Shown here: piece by piece, positions 28,467 to 39,987 of the stretch
Numbering within the stretch: position 1 is the stretch's first letter
Layout of the letters: each line of letters opens with the position of its first letter
Assembly: GCA_003116975.1 (NCBI GenBank)
Contig: BGKB01000054.1
Span: 248,001 to 312,000 of the forward strand
DNA length: 64,000 bases
Source of the DNA: Aurantiochytrium sp. KH105
Taxonomy: Eukaryota; Sar; Bigyra; Thraustochytrida; Thraustochytriidae
Direction: 5' to 3'
The notes under the pieces: generated by a model
Databases searched by the model: none
Seen by the model: the letters and a program-made list of their open reading frames with translations, nothing else
Told to the model about the DNA's origin: nothing
Program-made: the position numbers and the translations under genes

Positions 28467-30893
28467 CTATTGTTGTTGCTGCTGTTGCTGCTGTCGCATC
28501 TGCTTTGCAACGCGAGAGCTGCGACGCAGCGACATTTGGTTCCCTCCGCTTGCAGCGGCGGGAGCGGATCCAGGACGCCTCGTATACGAAGATTTGCGTC
28601 GGTGCCGGCCCTGGCCTCTCGACGAAGAGAGTTGGTGGTTTCCAGAAGTCGACGTGGTGTGCTGCAATTTGCTGCCGCCATTACCACCAGCTCCAGCGCC
28701 AGAAGCCGACGCACTTGTCGAAGCAACGACAGCACCAGCGCTGCTGTGATGGTGTTGTTGCTGGCGCTGGCCCTGGCGAGCGTACTGCATGTTTGCTCCG
28801 GAGGCAGAACCGTCTGTTGTGGCCGCAAAAGAATCAATGCCATCCCCATGATTTCGCGTATCCATGGGAGCAGGGGAACCCGTCTGGTTCGAGTGCAAGT
28901 GGGCCTGTTGCGGACGCGCAGATCCCGTCACACCCTGCGTGGGACGGTCCGAGACAATAAAAGGGTGCAGGAGGGCGTCCTTGGGGGTGATACGGTAGTA
29001 CGCGTCATAGTTGAGCATCTTCACAACAAGGTCGATGAAAGTCTCGTACATGGCATTCGAGTGCCCAGGCTCATTCTTGCGACGAGCGGCAGGACCACTG
29101 CTGCTATTAATCCCAAGTATAGCATGGAGCGAACGGCGATGGCGTTCGAGGTCAACCTCGACGGGATCAGAACGACCTTTGCGCGGCTTCAGCTTCCACT
29201 TCGAGTCGCGGAAGATCGCATGCGCGGTCTCTGGATTCGTGTTGGGCTCAAAGAATTTGTGCGTTTTGGCGGAACTATCGAGAATTTCCTCCGGGGGCAT
29301 GCCACGAACCGCAACGAGACGAATCATCTGATCATGCTCGTCGGTGCCAGAAAAGAGAGGCTCGCCCGTGTGCATTTCGACGAGGATGCAACCGAGAGAC
29401 CACATGTCAATGGCGACCGAATATGGGCGGCCCAGAATGACCTCGGGCGACCGATAGAAGCGAGACTGGATATACTGATACATTTGCCGGTCCGACTTGC
29501 ACGAGGAGCCAAAGTCGATGACCTTGATGGCAGAGCGTTTGGGGTGACGCAGCAAGATGTTCTCCGGTTTGAGGTCGCAATGAATCACGTCAATGTCCTC
29601 TCGCGCAAGAAAATGCAGGGCTTTGAGAATCTGGCGCGCAAACTTGCGAATGAGGTTGAGCGAAACGCCTTCAAACTGCGTGTTGCGCAAGAGGTCGTAA
29701 AGGTTGAAGGAGAGCATCTCAAAGACCAAACACTGATGGTTGTGGTGTAGGAACTTGTCCAAAAGCCGCACAATGAACCACTTATCGTCTTGGTCCTTGG
29801 TGTTGAGCTCCTGCAAGAGTTCAATTTCTGTCTGCGCTTGGAGGAAAAAGGGTTTGCGTGATTTGATGATTTTCACAGCGACCTGCTCGTTGCGCTCCTC
29901 ATCAAAGGCGCGCACGACCTGGCCAAAGGACCCTTTGCCAATCCTTTGTTTTACAACATACCGATTGTTGATGCGTTCGCCAATGCGTATCAAGTAATCC
30001 GAGTGTTCGTCGTCGTGGCCATTGTTGTACAGGTTCCCATTGCTGGTTGCTGGCTTTGCGCCAGCGCCAGCGCCAGCGCCAGCGCTTGCCCCCGTCCCTG
30101 TTGTTGCGGGTTTCCGTTTGCTGCTGTTAGTGTTGCTTGTGTTCGTGGCAGCGTTTCCAGAGGTCGTCTCTGGTTGTGCTCCTGGCTGTTGTTGTAATTC
30201 CTTTTGCTGTTTTTGTTGCTCTTCCTGTGCCTGCGCTTGGCGTCGCCTTTTGTTCTCATAGTACACGTGATTGATGTACTTGTATGTTCGGATGAGGTTT
30301 ACGCTGAGCTTGCGTACAGGAGCTTGCATTGGGTCGCGGCGCCCTGCTACCGCACCGGTCGCGCCCGCATTGTTCACTGCGTTGTTTGCGCTCGCGCTCA
30401 CAGGTTGCGCGCCGGAAGAGTTTGCTAGTATGCTTGTGCTTGCTGCGCCAGCCAAGTCCGTTTTTGATGATGATGCCGAAGAAGAAGACGAAGACGATGA
30501 GGAGGAGGAGGAAGAAGAAGAAGATGACGAAGGCAATGCCTGCCCTGCATTCTCCGTTCCAGTGCCAGAACCAGCGCCAGCACCAGCTGAAAGCCCCTGG
30601 TCTATTGTTGCTCCTGTTTGTGCTGTTGCTGCAAGCGGCGGCGAAGAAGAAGAAGAAGAAGAAGAAGAAGACGATGTAGACGAAGAAACCGCCTTCGGCC
30701 CCGCAAGGGTCTGATCCGCAGAACCCGCTACCCCTGGCCTCGGCGCCAAAGGCTCGGCCTGGCCAAGCTCGGGCAGCGCAGTCGTTGAGCTCGTCGGAGT
30801 TGAGTTGGTCGTTTGGGCGTCCCACTTGGCGGCCAGGAGCGCGTCATCGTTTGTGGGCCGGCGCGGCGCCTCGGCGCCATGGCCCGGCCCCAT
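28467..30893 (-). CDS. DYRK1-class dual-specificity protein kinase
   Basis: An 808-residue kinase from ATG 30893, the first ATG of the frame. Residues about 60-190 are low complexity with long Ser runs. The DYRK homology box, RKLSVNLIRTYKYIN then VYYENKRRR, lies near 200-220. The kinase domain spans about 312-650: GKGSFGQVV (Gly loop), AVKIIK (Lys), HCDLKPENILL (catalytic Asp), DFGSSCK, and the activation loop YQYIQSRFYRSPEV with the self-phosphorylated Tyr pair. EMHTGEPLFSG is another DYRK1 signature. The tail is Gln/His/Ser-rich and ends in poly-Gln. DYRK1 kinases phosphorylate Ser/Thr after tyrosine self-activation and regulate cell-cycle exit and transcription. Single exon, all catalytic residues kept. 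Confidence 0.95.
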   Translation of the reverse strand: MGPGHGAEAPRRPTNDDALLAAKWDAQTTNSTPTSSTTALPELGQAEPLAPRPGVAGSADQTLAGPKAVSSSTSSSSSSSSSSSPPLAATAQTGATIDQGLSAGAGAGSGTGTENAGQALPSSSSSSSSSSSSSSSSSSASSSKTDLAGAASTSILANSSGAQPVSASANNAVNNAGATGAVAGRRDPMQAPVRKLSVNLIRTYKYINHVYYENKRRRQAQAQEEQQKQQKELQQQPGAQPETTSGNAATNTSNTNSSKRKPATTGTGASAGAGAGAGAKPATSNGNLYNNGHDDEHSDYLIRIGERINNRYVVKQRIGKGSFGQVVRAFDEERNEQVAVKIIKSRKPFFLQAQTEIELLQELNTKDQDDKWFIVRLLDKFLHHNHQCLVFEMLSFNLYDLLRNTQFEGVSLNLIRKFARQILKALHFLAREDIDVIHCDLKPENILLRHPKRSAIKVIDFGSSCKSDRQMYQYIQSRFYRSPEVILGRPYSVAIDMWSLGCILVEMHTGEPLFSGTDEHDQMIRLVAVRGMPPEEILDSSAKTHKFFEPNTNPETAHAIFRDSKWKLKPRKGRSDPVEVDLERHRRSLHAILGINSSSGPAARRKNEPGHSNAMYETFIDLVVKMLNYDAYYRITPKDALLHPFIVSDRPTQGVTGSARPQQAHLHSNQTGSPAPMDTRNHGDGIDSFAATTDGSASGANMQYARQGQRQQQHHHSSAGAVVASTSASASGAGAGGNGGSKLQHTTSTSGNHQLSSSRGQGRHRRKSSYTRRPGSAPAAASGGNQMSLRRSSRVAKQMRQQQQQQQQ

Positions 30894-32385
30894 GCCCGCC
30901 GCGACCTGGCCGAGGGCGCCTGCGCGGGCGCCTACACGGGCGGGCAACGTGGGCCCCTCTCGCGGGGCGCTTGCTTGGCGGGCGATGGAAATTTCGAGCA
31001 CGCCCTCCCGCTCTTCGCAGCAGCGCCCCGGCGGCGCTGGCGGGAGGGAGGGAGGGAGGGAAGCGGAGACTGTGGCTGCGTGGGCAGCGGGCGGGGAGGG
31101 AGAGCCGCGCGCGCAGCGTGCAACAGGCGCGCGGGCGTGCGGGCGGCGCGCGAGCTTGCGCAAGGCTTGCTTTGTTTGATTTGCCCCTTTTTTTTGCCGC
31201 CGCTCCTTCGCTCAATTTCGCTTTTGTTCCACTTGCGAGTGCGCCGCGCAAGTCGAATAACCGCGCCGCAAGTGCCCGCCGAAAGTGGACAAACCGTCGC
31301 CACTATGAAGTTTCGGTCCAGCCAGTTTTTTCCCCCCGGACCTCGAAAGGGTCCGTCCTTTGCCGTTTAGCGAGACAAAGAGAGAGTGAGGAGAGAGAGA
31401 GTCATATACATTGGAAGAAGACCATGGGACGGGCGAGGCGAGGATTTGTCAAAAGACGTGTTGTGGCCATGAAGGTCGGCGAAGTAGACCCGGTCTGCAT
31501 ATGGAGAGAATTTTCCCGTTGGCTTTGAGGTCACCACGATCCATTTCTTGGGAAACTTGCGCTCGCTCACGCGGAGTCACAGTCAATCGTTTTATTATAG
31601 GTTTCGTACGCCAATGCCACCGCACGCAAGTGTTTGGGCCTGTTTTACAAGTAGGCCTATAGCATGCAACAAGCTCTGGTTCTGCAAGAGGAAAGGCACG
31701 TTCTTCATCAATATGAGGTTGGGTCCTGCACGCGTCGTGAAATGAAATGACCAGCATGTGAGTCAATCTTTATACATCGGAAGATCGAAGCTCATTCGTG
31801 AAGACCCACTCTCTGTCTGCATATCCACCCTCGGTGCCTCACACTTGTCCCATTTCTTCTCCATCATCACTTAGAACATCACCTCAAATATCGACAACTT
31901 TGTTGGTGACTGCGAATGCAAATGCGCGTGTGCGGCGAAAAGGTTTTGATGATTGAACGAGCGAGAGAGCTTGCGCTGGACTGGGTGGCAGTTGCTCGCC
32001 AGCATCGTGCCTCTGCCTCTGCCTCGTGCATCTGCATCCCCAAGAAGACCCGCATCCACCTATCCACATGCATGCCCAGCATCCGGCCTATCCACGACGC
32101 CTTCCCCGAAAGAGACCCAACGCCGTGGCGCTCTCATCGTCTCGACGCAGAAACAATAGTACTATTACCTCCGAGGCCGCGCAGTTCTCTCTCGCNGCGG
32201 GCGGCGGCGGACGCCGGACTCGGGCCGGCGAGTCCAGAATCCTCGAGCGGCGCCGGCGCCGACGACCTCGCGCGCCCGCGTGCGTGCGGAGAAAGTCGCT
32301 CGCGTGGAGCGGCGCGTCGCGGTCCGCCGTCCTCGGCGGCGTCTTCTCTTGGGCCTCGTGGCGTGGATAGCTCGCGGCGCCGAGG
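30894..32385. promoter_or_regulatory. Divergent upstream region of the kinase and RING genes
   Basis: A 1.5-kb region with no supported gene. Next to the kinase start it is extremely GC-rich with GGGA repeats (31041-31060). A GAGA-type purine run lies at 31375-31405, one TAGGCCTA octamer at 31652-31659, and one undetermined base (N) at 32196. Confidence 0.45.
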
Positions 32386-33843
32386 ATGTCGCTCGTGCAC
32401 CTGGAGCCGAGCTTGCGGCAGAGCTCGACGTTCGCTGACCGTCTCGAGCGAGATGAGGAGCCTTTCCGCCGGGTGCAAAATGTGCGCAGCGCGCGACGGA
32501 ACCAATTGCGACGTAGAATCAAATTTCTCTGTGCCCTCATGCTGCTCACGTACTGTGCGCGGTTCGTGCTCACTGTCACGATCTGGGACGTCTCGGACTC
32601 GTCGTTCACCGTCCCTTTCTCGCTCGGAGTCGCCTATTGTGGCCTCGTAGGCGCCTCTCGCGAGAACAGAGACACGCTCTCGTGCTTTTATGTCTGCTGC
32701 GTCGCATCCATCTGCCTTTACGGGGCCAACGTCATGGTGCAAACCAAGATGATCTTTGACGTCAAGCGCGGCGAGACGATTCAGGGCAACTCGTATACGC
32801 CAGAGCAAGTGATTCCTGTCATCATCACGGCCATCGGGCTCGAAACGTTTTTGGCCATTGTTCAAGTCGTCGGCGCCATGTCTGGCCGCGAACTTGTGCG
32901 CAAACATCTCGTTGTTAACATGCAGGGATCCCGCCCACATCTTTTTGCAAACAACGCTTACAGCCTGGAATTTATTCAGCGCCAGCAAACGACCATGGAG
33001 ACGGCAAACGACCATGCTGCTTCTCTGACCGAAGGTCTCAACATTAAAATGACCATTGCAAGTATTCCTCTTCGCAAGTACGTGAAGGGCTCACAGCCGG
33101 AGGATTTTCCTATTGCGGGGAACGCACCCCCTGTTTTGAGGGCTGCGACGCCTCTCAATGTCTGTGTCGACGATTCGGGCGATTCTTGCGCGCCAGCCTC
33201 TGCCAGTTCTAATGATGAGGATAACCTTTGTGTAATTTGTCAGGACAACGTCGAGGACGGCGCTACCGTCAAGATGCTGCCTTGCAAGCACTACTTCCAC
33301 GTACACTGTATTGATGCATGGCTGGAGCGCTCATTACATTGCCCGATGTGTATGCAAGAGATCCCGCTCATTCGCTTTTACGAGGACTCCTCCCGATCTT
33401 CCACCAACCGCCGGCGTTCGGGTCGCGTCGAGAATGCTGACGCTGACGCTACTGCTGCTGATGGTGATAATGTTGCGGAAACAGACAACAGTACTGGGTC
33501 GGAGCCAAGGATAGATCATCCAAGGCTGGGCGATTCGGCCGGGGCGCCAGCCCAGGTATCTATACGAATTCCTGATACTGAAGATGATTCGCCATCCTCT
33601 ACTGACCAGGCCGCAGGTGCAGCGGAGGACCTATCACGTTCAAACGATTGGCACTCGCAGCAGTCGTCGTCAGCGACATCTTCAGTGCCACCACCATCAC
33701 CACCACCACCATTATCGCCATCGCCATCGCCATCGCCATCGCCATCGGCGTCACAACCCGCGGCAACGACCGTTCCCACCGACACGCGTGACCGTGATGG
33801 CAATCAAACCACAACTTCGCGCGTGGACCTCTCTATTGTGTAG
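32386..33843 (+). CDS. Multi-pass membrane RING-H2 E3 ubiquitin ligase
   Basis: A 485-residue protein from ATG 32386. Four hydrophobic segments (about 45-67, 76-90, 99-118 and 143-166) precede a cytosolic stretch and a RING-H2 finger at about 281-325: CVIC, then LPCKHYFHVHC, then HCPMC, giving the C3H2C3 ligand order. The C-terminal 150 residues are disordered and end in a Ser/Pro repeat encoded by CCATCG units (33715-33750). Membrane RING-H2 proteins recruit E2 enzymes and mark membrane or luminal proteins for degradation or sorting; the substrate is unknown. The layout of several membrane helices followed by RING-H2 resembles endosomal or ER ligases, but no named orthologue is clear. Single exon. 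Confidence 0.88.
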   Translation: MSLVHLEPSLRQSSTFADRLERDEEPFRRVQNVRSARRNQLRRRIKFLCALMLLTYCARFVLTVTIWDVSDSSFTVPFSLGVAYCGLVGASRENRDTLSCFYVCCVASICLYGANVMVQTKMIFDVKRGETIQGNSYTPEQVIPVIITAIGLETFLAIVQVVGAMSGRELVRKHLVVNMQGSRPHLFANNAYSLEFIQRQQTTMETANDHAASLTEGLNIKMTIASIPLRKYVKGSQPEDFPIAGNAPPVLRAATPLNVCVDDSGDSCAPASASSNDEDNLCVICQDNVEDGATVKMLPCKHYFHVHCIDAWLERSLHCPMCMQEIPLIRFYEDSSRSSTNRRRSGRVENADADATAADGDNVAETDNSTGSEPRIDHPRLGDSAGAPAQVSIRIPDTEDDSPSSTDQAAGAAEDLSRSNDWHSQQSSSATSSVPPPSPPPPLSPSPSPSPSPSASQPAATTVPTDTRDRDGNQTTTSRVDLSIV

Positions 33844-34017
33844 GCCTGGCTAGTCATTATAATTTTATTATCATTCGCAACGTGTCATTGCAGACAGACT
33901 CCAGTTGTAGCAAACGAGCGATCAACCCAGAAAACCCGTCTCAGCGAAGCATTCCTACTCTCATTATAAGGCTCGACCCTGCTTAGGCTCCAACAGTTCG
34001 GGAATAGCCCCGAGCGC

Positions 34018-34033
34018 GCGGTTTTAGCTCAGG

Positions 34034-34066
<33 letters not shown>

Positions 34067-34090
34067 TGCGTTCGATCCGCGGAAACCGCA
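34018..34090 (+). tRNA. trnF-GAA: tRNA-Phe (GAA)
   Basis: A 73-nt intronless tRNA. The acceptor stem GCGGTTT pairs with AAACCGC and is followed by discriminator A. D arm GCTC/GAGC, anticodon stem TCAGA/TCTGA with loop CTGAAGA (anticodon GAA at 34051-34053), and T arm CTGCG/CGCGG with loop TTCGATC. The A box (TAGCTCAGGTGG) and B box fit pol III promoters. A run of nine T (34096-34104) six bases downstream is the terminator. CCA is not encoded, as expected for a nuclear gene. Confidence 0.97.
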
Positions 34091-34095
34091 CTTCC

Positions 34096-34104
34096 TTTTT
34101 TTTT
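34096..34104 (+). terminator. RNA polymerase III terminator of tRNA-Phe
   Basis: Nine consecutive T on the coding strand, starting six bases after the tRNA 3' end. Confidence 0.85.
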
Positions 34105-34974
34105 CGCTAATTTTTTCCTATATTTTTTTTTTTTGGGGGTGGTGGTAGCCAAAAACCAGCTTTTTCCGTGTCGACACCCACGGTCGACCACGTACTTTTC
34201 TTTTCGTCCAGCACCTGGACTACAATGCGTTCCTTACTGTCGCGTCGCTTGCGGTACGCATTTTTCGTCCCTGCTGGATACACGCCGGTATGCCTTTGTG
34301 TTGGTCGATACCGCTGAGCTCGCGGCTACAGTACCTTCAAGTTGCGCGGCCGGCCCGTCTCCAAAGTGCACTGCTCGGCAGCGGCTGCGGCGTCCAGCCA
34401 CATTCGTGGCAGCTAGAGGTGGCAGAGGTGATCTCGGCATCCAGGCCAAGGGTTCCAGCTTCCATTCCCGTTCGCTGTCACTCGTGTCTGGAAGAATACC
34501 ATCCCTCGCTCGCTCTCTTGCACATGCTCGACAACGCAGAGCATAGAGGAGCAGACAGACACGCCACGAGCTCGACTTCTGTTTCTTGTATTGGGAATGC
34601 TGCTGCTGCAACCAGCCTAAAAACGCACTGCATGCTTGCAGAAGAATGGAAATGCTCCTTTTCGTTCGCTCCCCTTAACAGAATAGTTTTCGACGGCTCA
34701 AGTCAAGCGGCCCCGCCCAACTTCGATTCAGGACACTCGCCTCTCGCGTGCCTGGAAGACAATCTCCCTCGCTCGCGCGCGTCTAGCGTGAGCACTATAG
34801 CGTGGCTTTCTTCTGTCAAAGAGCAAGAAGGGCAGAGTTGAGCGCAGAGCCAAGCAGACCGCAATCGCGTCCGAGAGAAGAAGAAGTAGGAGATATCTCC
34901 TCTACCAAGCATCCCTTGATAAGAAAAGGGGCGTCCGTCCCTGCCTGCCAGGGGAAACAAGAAAAGTGCGAAAG
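34105..34974. other. Intergenic region before the LRR gene
   Basis: No gene supported in about 870 bp. It begins with several T runs (to 34133) and ends in an A/G-rich leader next to the LRR gene start. Confidence 0.4.
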
Positions 34975-37900
34975 ATGGGCAAGGCCATTATGACAACGGC
35001 GTGGTGGTTGATTGTCTTGACGTGCCTTTCGTCTTGGGCAAGGCCCACGGAGGCCGCGGAATGCTCGTGCTGGGGGCCTAACGCTCCGCTCTGCGATGCG
35101 AGCACGACACAAGTCTATTGCGGTGGCCAGCAAATCTCCGAGACCCACCTCGCTGCTGTTCTTGCTTCCACTCCCAATGTGACCGTGCTGTACGTTTCTT
35201 CAAAATTTACCCCAAAAATGTTTGGTTTAGACCGACTGACCCTTTTGCTCTAGAGATGCAAACGGATGCGGCCTCTCGGCGCTTCCCGAAGACATCAAGG
35301 CTCTCACGAAGCTTGAATTTGTGTAAGTCTCAGGAACGCAACTTTTTCATTTTGGAGAAAAAGAAAATATCGTTAACGCTGCCATGAACGCTGACTTGCC
35401 GTGGCAGTAACCTGAGGGGGAACGAGATCAGCACCTTCCCGGACCTTCGCTCCTCTTCTGGCAGCCTCTACCATCTGTAGGTTCAATTACCGAGACGAAC
35501 ATTGGAAATGGTCAACTTACAAAGATTCATGTAGGAACCTCAATGAGAATCAGATTTCGTCCATTCCTGACAACATTGGAGATCTCTCGATGCTGAGTGA
35601 TTTGTAAGTAGTATACGCGCAAACACGATGATGTCACGTGTCTCGAACACGATGTGCTAACGGTGATATACCTTGAGTCATGTTTCTGACTTTTCGCAGG
35701 CTTCTTGGTACCAACATGATGATCTCGTCAGTTCCCTCGAGCGTCAGTAGTCTGAGTCGGCTGAGCACACTGTACGTTTTGTTACGTCTCCCTGCGTGGG
35801 ATGGGGGCTCATTTCCAGCGTCTAACCTTCGGTCTTTCTGTGCAAACTGCAGGCGACTCGAAATCAACAATTTCACTTCTTACCCCGAGGCGGTAAACAC
35901 CATCAGCAACCTCCAGCAACTGTACGTTATCGCGACTCCTTATGCCAGGCCCAGGAGAGAAAGGCGAATCTCACGATATACTCTTCTCTTGCCAGGGTTC
36001 TACTTGACAATGAGATCACTTCTGTTCCGGACTCGATCGGATCCCTTACCCGCCTCCGGTCCTTGTACGTATTGCCTCTTCTCCCTCGTAATTTGTCCTG
36101 CCGATGCCAAATACTGACTTGGAAACATTCTTCTTCAGGTTTATGGGTACCAATCAGCTCACATCCTTGTCTGCGGAGATCAGCAAGTGCTCGGATCTCT
36201 CGTCAATGTACGTTGGCCAAGAGTGAGCAGGTACGGTGTGCGTCCCGCCTCTTACTAACGTATCCTCCCTCTCCATCTCCTCTACTCCCATCATACACTT
36301 TACATGATAGCTCTTTGGGGGGCAACAAGCTTACCTCGATTCCTGACACCATTGGAAGTCTTTGGTATTTGCGCTCACTGTGAGTTAATGAAGAATGGAC
36401 GTTTTCGAGTACAAACGATCTGCAAGAAATCTGACAATCTCGCTTTGAGAGCGTAGATATCTCGCTTACAATACCTTCACGACATTTCCTGAAGAGGCTA
36501 TTACAGATAGATTGACGACTCTGTAGGTCTTTTGCATGGATGCGAGTTGTTGATGAGAGAATGCTGACATCTTGTTTCTGATCCAAGCGCCCTTGAAGGA
36601 AATGAAATCACTGAGATCCCAGACAGCATCAGCGCTATGAGTATTCTAAGTCACTTGTACGTTTGTTGCTGGTGTTGATTTGCGAATGACCAGGTGCTGA
36701 CATAATACGCTGTCATATGTTGACCTCGCAAAAGAGATCTCTCTTCCAACGCTCTTACTTCTCTGCCGGACGCAATCTGCTCGCTTCCGAGCTTGGGTCG
36801 TCTGTACGTTGTTTCATTTCTTGACGGAACGTCACAACAAGGATTCTTTCCGTACAAGAGCAGTGACGCGATACTGACTACGCTAGTTCTGTGCAACACT
36901 CCGATCTACACTCGCTCAGAGGGCTGGCAACGAATATGCTCACATCTCTCCCGAGCGAGTTTACAAATCTTACATCTCTGACAAGACTGTACGTTGTACG
37001 ATCGTAAGGCTCTGGCGCGTCTGCATCTAACGATTTACCTGAACACAGGACGCTTGGCTCAAACAACTTTGAAGCGATTCCGCCCGCGATCGAAGGGCTC
37101 TCGAACCTTCAAACTCTGTAAGTAGGCCTTTTGACTGTATGTCCAAAGTGGTGCTATGACAGCACATCGAGTGCTCACGACTTTGTGATTGCTGAGACTG
37201 CAGGGACCTTTCGAACGGGAATTTCTCCTCTGTCTCGGAGAGTTTCTTTCGCTCAATCTACAACCTTCAAGATCTGTGAGTTGCCCTGGCCTCAACTCTT
37301 CCTTTCTAATTAAGGTGAAGCGCGAACATGACGACCTGACCGAATCTCTCGCCTGAACGCAGCTCCCTCGCCTCGAACAGCCTCACCGCGATCCCGGATA
37401 CCATTGAGTTCATGTCCCACCTCGACACCCTGTGAGTTATTATACCCATTTTGTTGGAACATCGCAAGAGAGGAAAACACTCACTAACATGACGGACTTT
37501 CTTCCCGCAGCGACTTGTCTTCGAACAAGCTCGCGTCCCTTCCCGAGTCTGTCGGCACCCTCACTAGTCTGAATGCGCTGTACGTCTCTCTTTGAACAAA
37601 GAACCTTGACGCTTGCTTCCCTCTGCAGCGGGCAGGCCAACTAACCGTTACACTTTGCACGCAAAATCTATAGCTCTTTGAACTCCAACAAGCTCAGCGC
37701 GTTTCCAGACTCGATTGTCGGCCTTGAGACCCTGAGGAACCTGTAAGTCGGGCAAAGCGATAGAAGCTTGAGTTCAAGGAAGCTAACCTTTTGCGCACGC
37801 ACGGAACATGGACTGGAAAATTAAACCCAAAATAGCAACGCGAGCTTTAACGAGCTGACTTCTCTTCCTAACGACTTCGGCGACATTAAGACGCTGGCCA

Positions 37901-38444
37901 ATCTGTAAGTTTTTTCGCAAGCATATTGAAATTAGCTCAAATGGAATAGAGGCACTCAAGAGCTCGCGACTAAATTGTAATTGCTCTTTCATTTCCGAAC
38001 CTAAATAAACCCAGGGACCTGCAAAGTAACGCGCTCAGCGAGCTTCCGGAGAGTTTTGGCAGTCTCGTAAGAATGACGCAGCTGTAAGTGCACTTTGCTT
38101 TGGAAAAGACTCCACGAAATAGCAGATTGTGGCTGACGATTTCGTGACATGCGCGCAGCGATCTTTCGAACAACCCAATCTCGGCGCTTCCTTGCTCCAT
38201 GTCCGAACTCCCCTATCTTGCGCTGTCCGATATGTACGTTTGATCAAGAGTACTTGAATTTCTTTTGGAAGCTTTCCACTAACTATCTCGTTGTTCTCGC
38301 AGTGCGGTCTCTCCAAATATGTCGCTATCCTATGGGGATGGTGAAGAAGACTGCAACTCCAGTCCGTCAGCTTCAGCTTCACTTCTAGTCAATGCCTTCG
38401 TCGCAACGGGATCAATCCTTCTCTTCTCTCGTTCCATCCTCTAA
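34975..38444 (+). CDS. Secreted, probably GPI-anchored LRR protein; one LRR per exon (22 exons)
   Basis: A 581-residue protein read across 22 exons: 34975-35189, 35254-35322, 35408-35476, 35535-35603, 35700-35771, 35853-35921, 35996-36064, 36139-36207, 36311-36379, 36457-36522, 36588-36656, 36735-36803, 36920-36988, 37049-37117, 37204-37275, 37363-37431, 37511-37579, 37674-37742, 37836-37904, 38015-38083, 38159-38233, 38303-38444. All 21 introns have GT-AG ends and phase 2. The start is ATG 34975, opening a signal peptide (WWLIVLTCL) and a Cys-rich cap. Exons 2-21 each encode one LRR of 22-25 residues, pattern LxxNxLTSLPDxI, of the plant/bacterial SDS22-like type. The C-terminus has a Ser/Ala-rich stretch and a hydrophobic tail, fitting a GPI signal. 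Surface binding or adhesion is likely; the ligand is unknown. Confidence 0.88.
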
Positions 38445-38864
38445 GAGAATTCTGTTTGTCTCTTCTTGCCGTTCCCATCAGCGCACTCGCTACGTCATTG
38501 CGTCCTTGCGAGACGGGAGCGATAGTGCGCACACGCATGAAGACTCTTCAAACGAAAAACAATTTTAAATGTCTGCAAAGTTGTCTCTTCCTCTTGATAA
38601 AGCCTGCTCCTCAATGGCCGGAGGACAGGGCGACACTCACCGCTTTCATCAAGGCGTACTCCTCCTTTATTGCTCTGTGGCGCTTGATGAATACCAGACT
38701 TGGAGAGTTGCTACTTTTGACCGTCCTTTGCCGATCCGCCAAATGTATAACTTCTACAGGAGTTGAATAAAAAGGGAGAGATGGAAAAAGTTCCGCGTTG
38801 CTCAGCTTGAAGGGAATGAGAACGGAAAAGAAAACACGTTGCACACCACTCGCGCATCCGTCCG
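38445..38864. other. Convergent intergenic region
   Basis: No gene seen in these 420 bp between the LRR gene and ARL2. Confidence 0.4.
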
Positions 38865-39425
38865 TCAGTCCATGAGGTAAATTCGCGAAGCAATATCATC
38901 GACGATCCAGTCGACGCCGTCGACAAGTCCATCCCCTGTCACTGCACTGCAAGGATGGATTTGCCAGTGGCGATTCTTGAAAATCGGCGACCCGAGCTCG
39001 AGCACCTCGGCAATCTGTTCGCTCGAGAGAGCTCCAGCAAGGTCCTGCTTGTTGGCAAAAACGAGAACCGAGGCGCCAGCGAGCTTTTCTTGCTGCAACA
39101 GCTTGTGCAGCTCGTCGCGGCATGTGGCCAACCGCTCCCGATCCGCGCAATCCACGACCCAGATGAGACCATCCGTCTCCTCAAAGTAATTCCGCCAGTA
39201 CGAGCGAATCGTGGTCTGTCCACCGACATCCCACACATTCAGCTGATAACCGCGGTGCTCGAGCGTCTTAATGTTGAATCCAAGCGTCGGGCTGATGGTA
39301 TCAATGTCCTCGCCGTTGAACTTTTTCAGAATCGTCGTCTTGCCCGCGTTGTCCAGTCCGAGCATCAGGATGCGCATTTGCTTCTCCTTGAGCTTCTGCT
39401 TCTTCAAGATCGTGAGCAGCCCCAT
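38865..39425 (-). CDS. ARL2: ADP-ribosylation factor-like GTPase Arl2
   Basis: A 186-residue small GTPase. ATG 39425 (MGLLTILKK) matches the usual Arl2 start; the frame upstream is basic low complexity. Motifs: P-loop GLDNAGKT (23-30), switch I around SPTLGF, WDVGGQ (65-70) and NKQD (125-128). The N-terminal LTILKK helix and [14 protein letters not shown] are characteristic of Arl2 rather than Arl3 or Arf. Arl2 works with tubulin cofactors in making alpha/beta-tubulin dimers and also releases lipidated cargo from PDE6D/UNC119. Gly2 is present, but Arl2 proteins are not thought to be myristoylated efficiently. Single exon, diverging from the MEKHLA gene. Confidence 0.95.
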   Translation of the reverse strand: MGLLTILKKQKLKEKQMRILMLGLDNAGKTTILKKFNGEDIDTISPTLGFNIKTLEHRGYQLNVWDVGGQTTIRSYWRNYFEETDGLIWVVDCADRERLATCRDELHKLLQQEKLAGASVLVFANKQDLAGALSSEQIAEVLELGSPIFKNRHWQIHPCSAVTGDGLVDGVDWIVDDIASRIYLMD

Positions 39426-39987
39426 CTTGCTCTCGCCTCCTGCTTCGCTTCCCCAGCGCCCTCTCCCCTCTCCTCGCCTCCCGCGCCGCACGCGCTACCC
39501 GACCCCGTATTTCTCTGCCGGCAACGGCCGGCCAGGCCGCGCTCGAGTTCGCCTCGGGCTCTCTTCCGCCGACGCGCGCCGCGCCGCGCCGAGCTGCACG
39601 CGCGCGGGGGCGCTCGCCTCCTCGCGCCCGCGACAGTCCGCGACGCGCTCGTCCGTCTGCGCGGGGAAGGGCGCGTGGACGGACGCGCGCACGGCTTTGC
39701 TGTGAAGCGGTTTTGGTCGAGCGGGAGAAGAACGTCGCAGACAGATCGAGACAGACAGACAGACAGACACACTTGCGCAGAGACAGCAGTCGCAGAAGAG
39801 AGCGAAAGAGACCAAATCGCAAAGCAAAGCAGACAGCTGGAGAGCCAAGCGAAGCAAACACTCACCGGTCGCCGGCGGAGAAGAAGTAGCCTCGGAGAAG
39901 AGGAGGGAAGAGGTTTCTGGGATTGACTTTGAGGCGCGAAGCCCTTCTTTTGCGGCTCGTGCTTGGCTTGGACGCGCGGCGCGCAAG
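39426..39987. promoter_or_regulatory. Divergent promoter of ARL2 and the MEKHLA gene
   Basis: A 562-bp shared region. The ARL2 side carries a purine-rich GGCGAGAG leader on its coding strand (39426-39485). A GACAGACA microsatellite lies near 39749-39772. No TATA element was recognised. Confidence 0.45.

Noticed and set aside
28209-29750. 513-codon frame antisense to the kinase gene
   Set aside because: It is the mirror of a clearly conserved DYRK catalytic domain and has no domain of its own.
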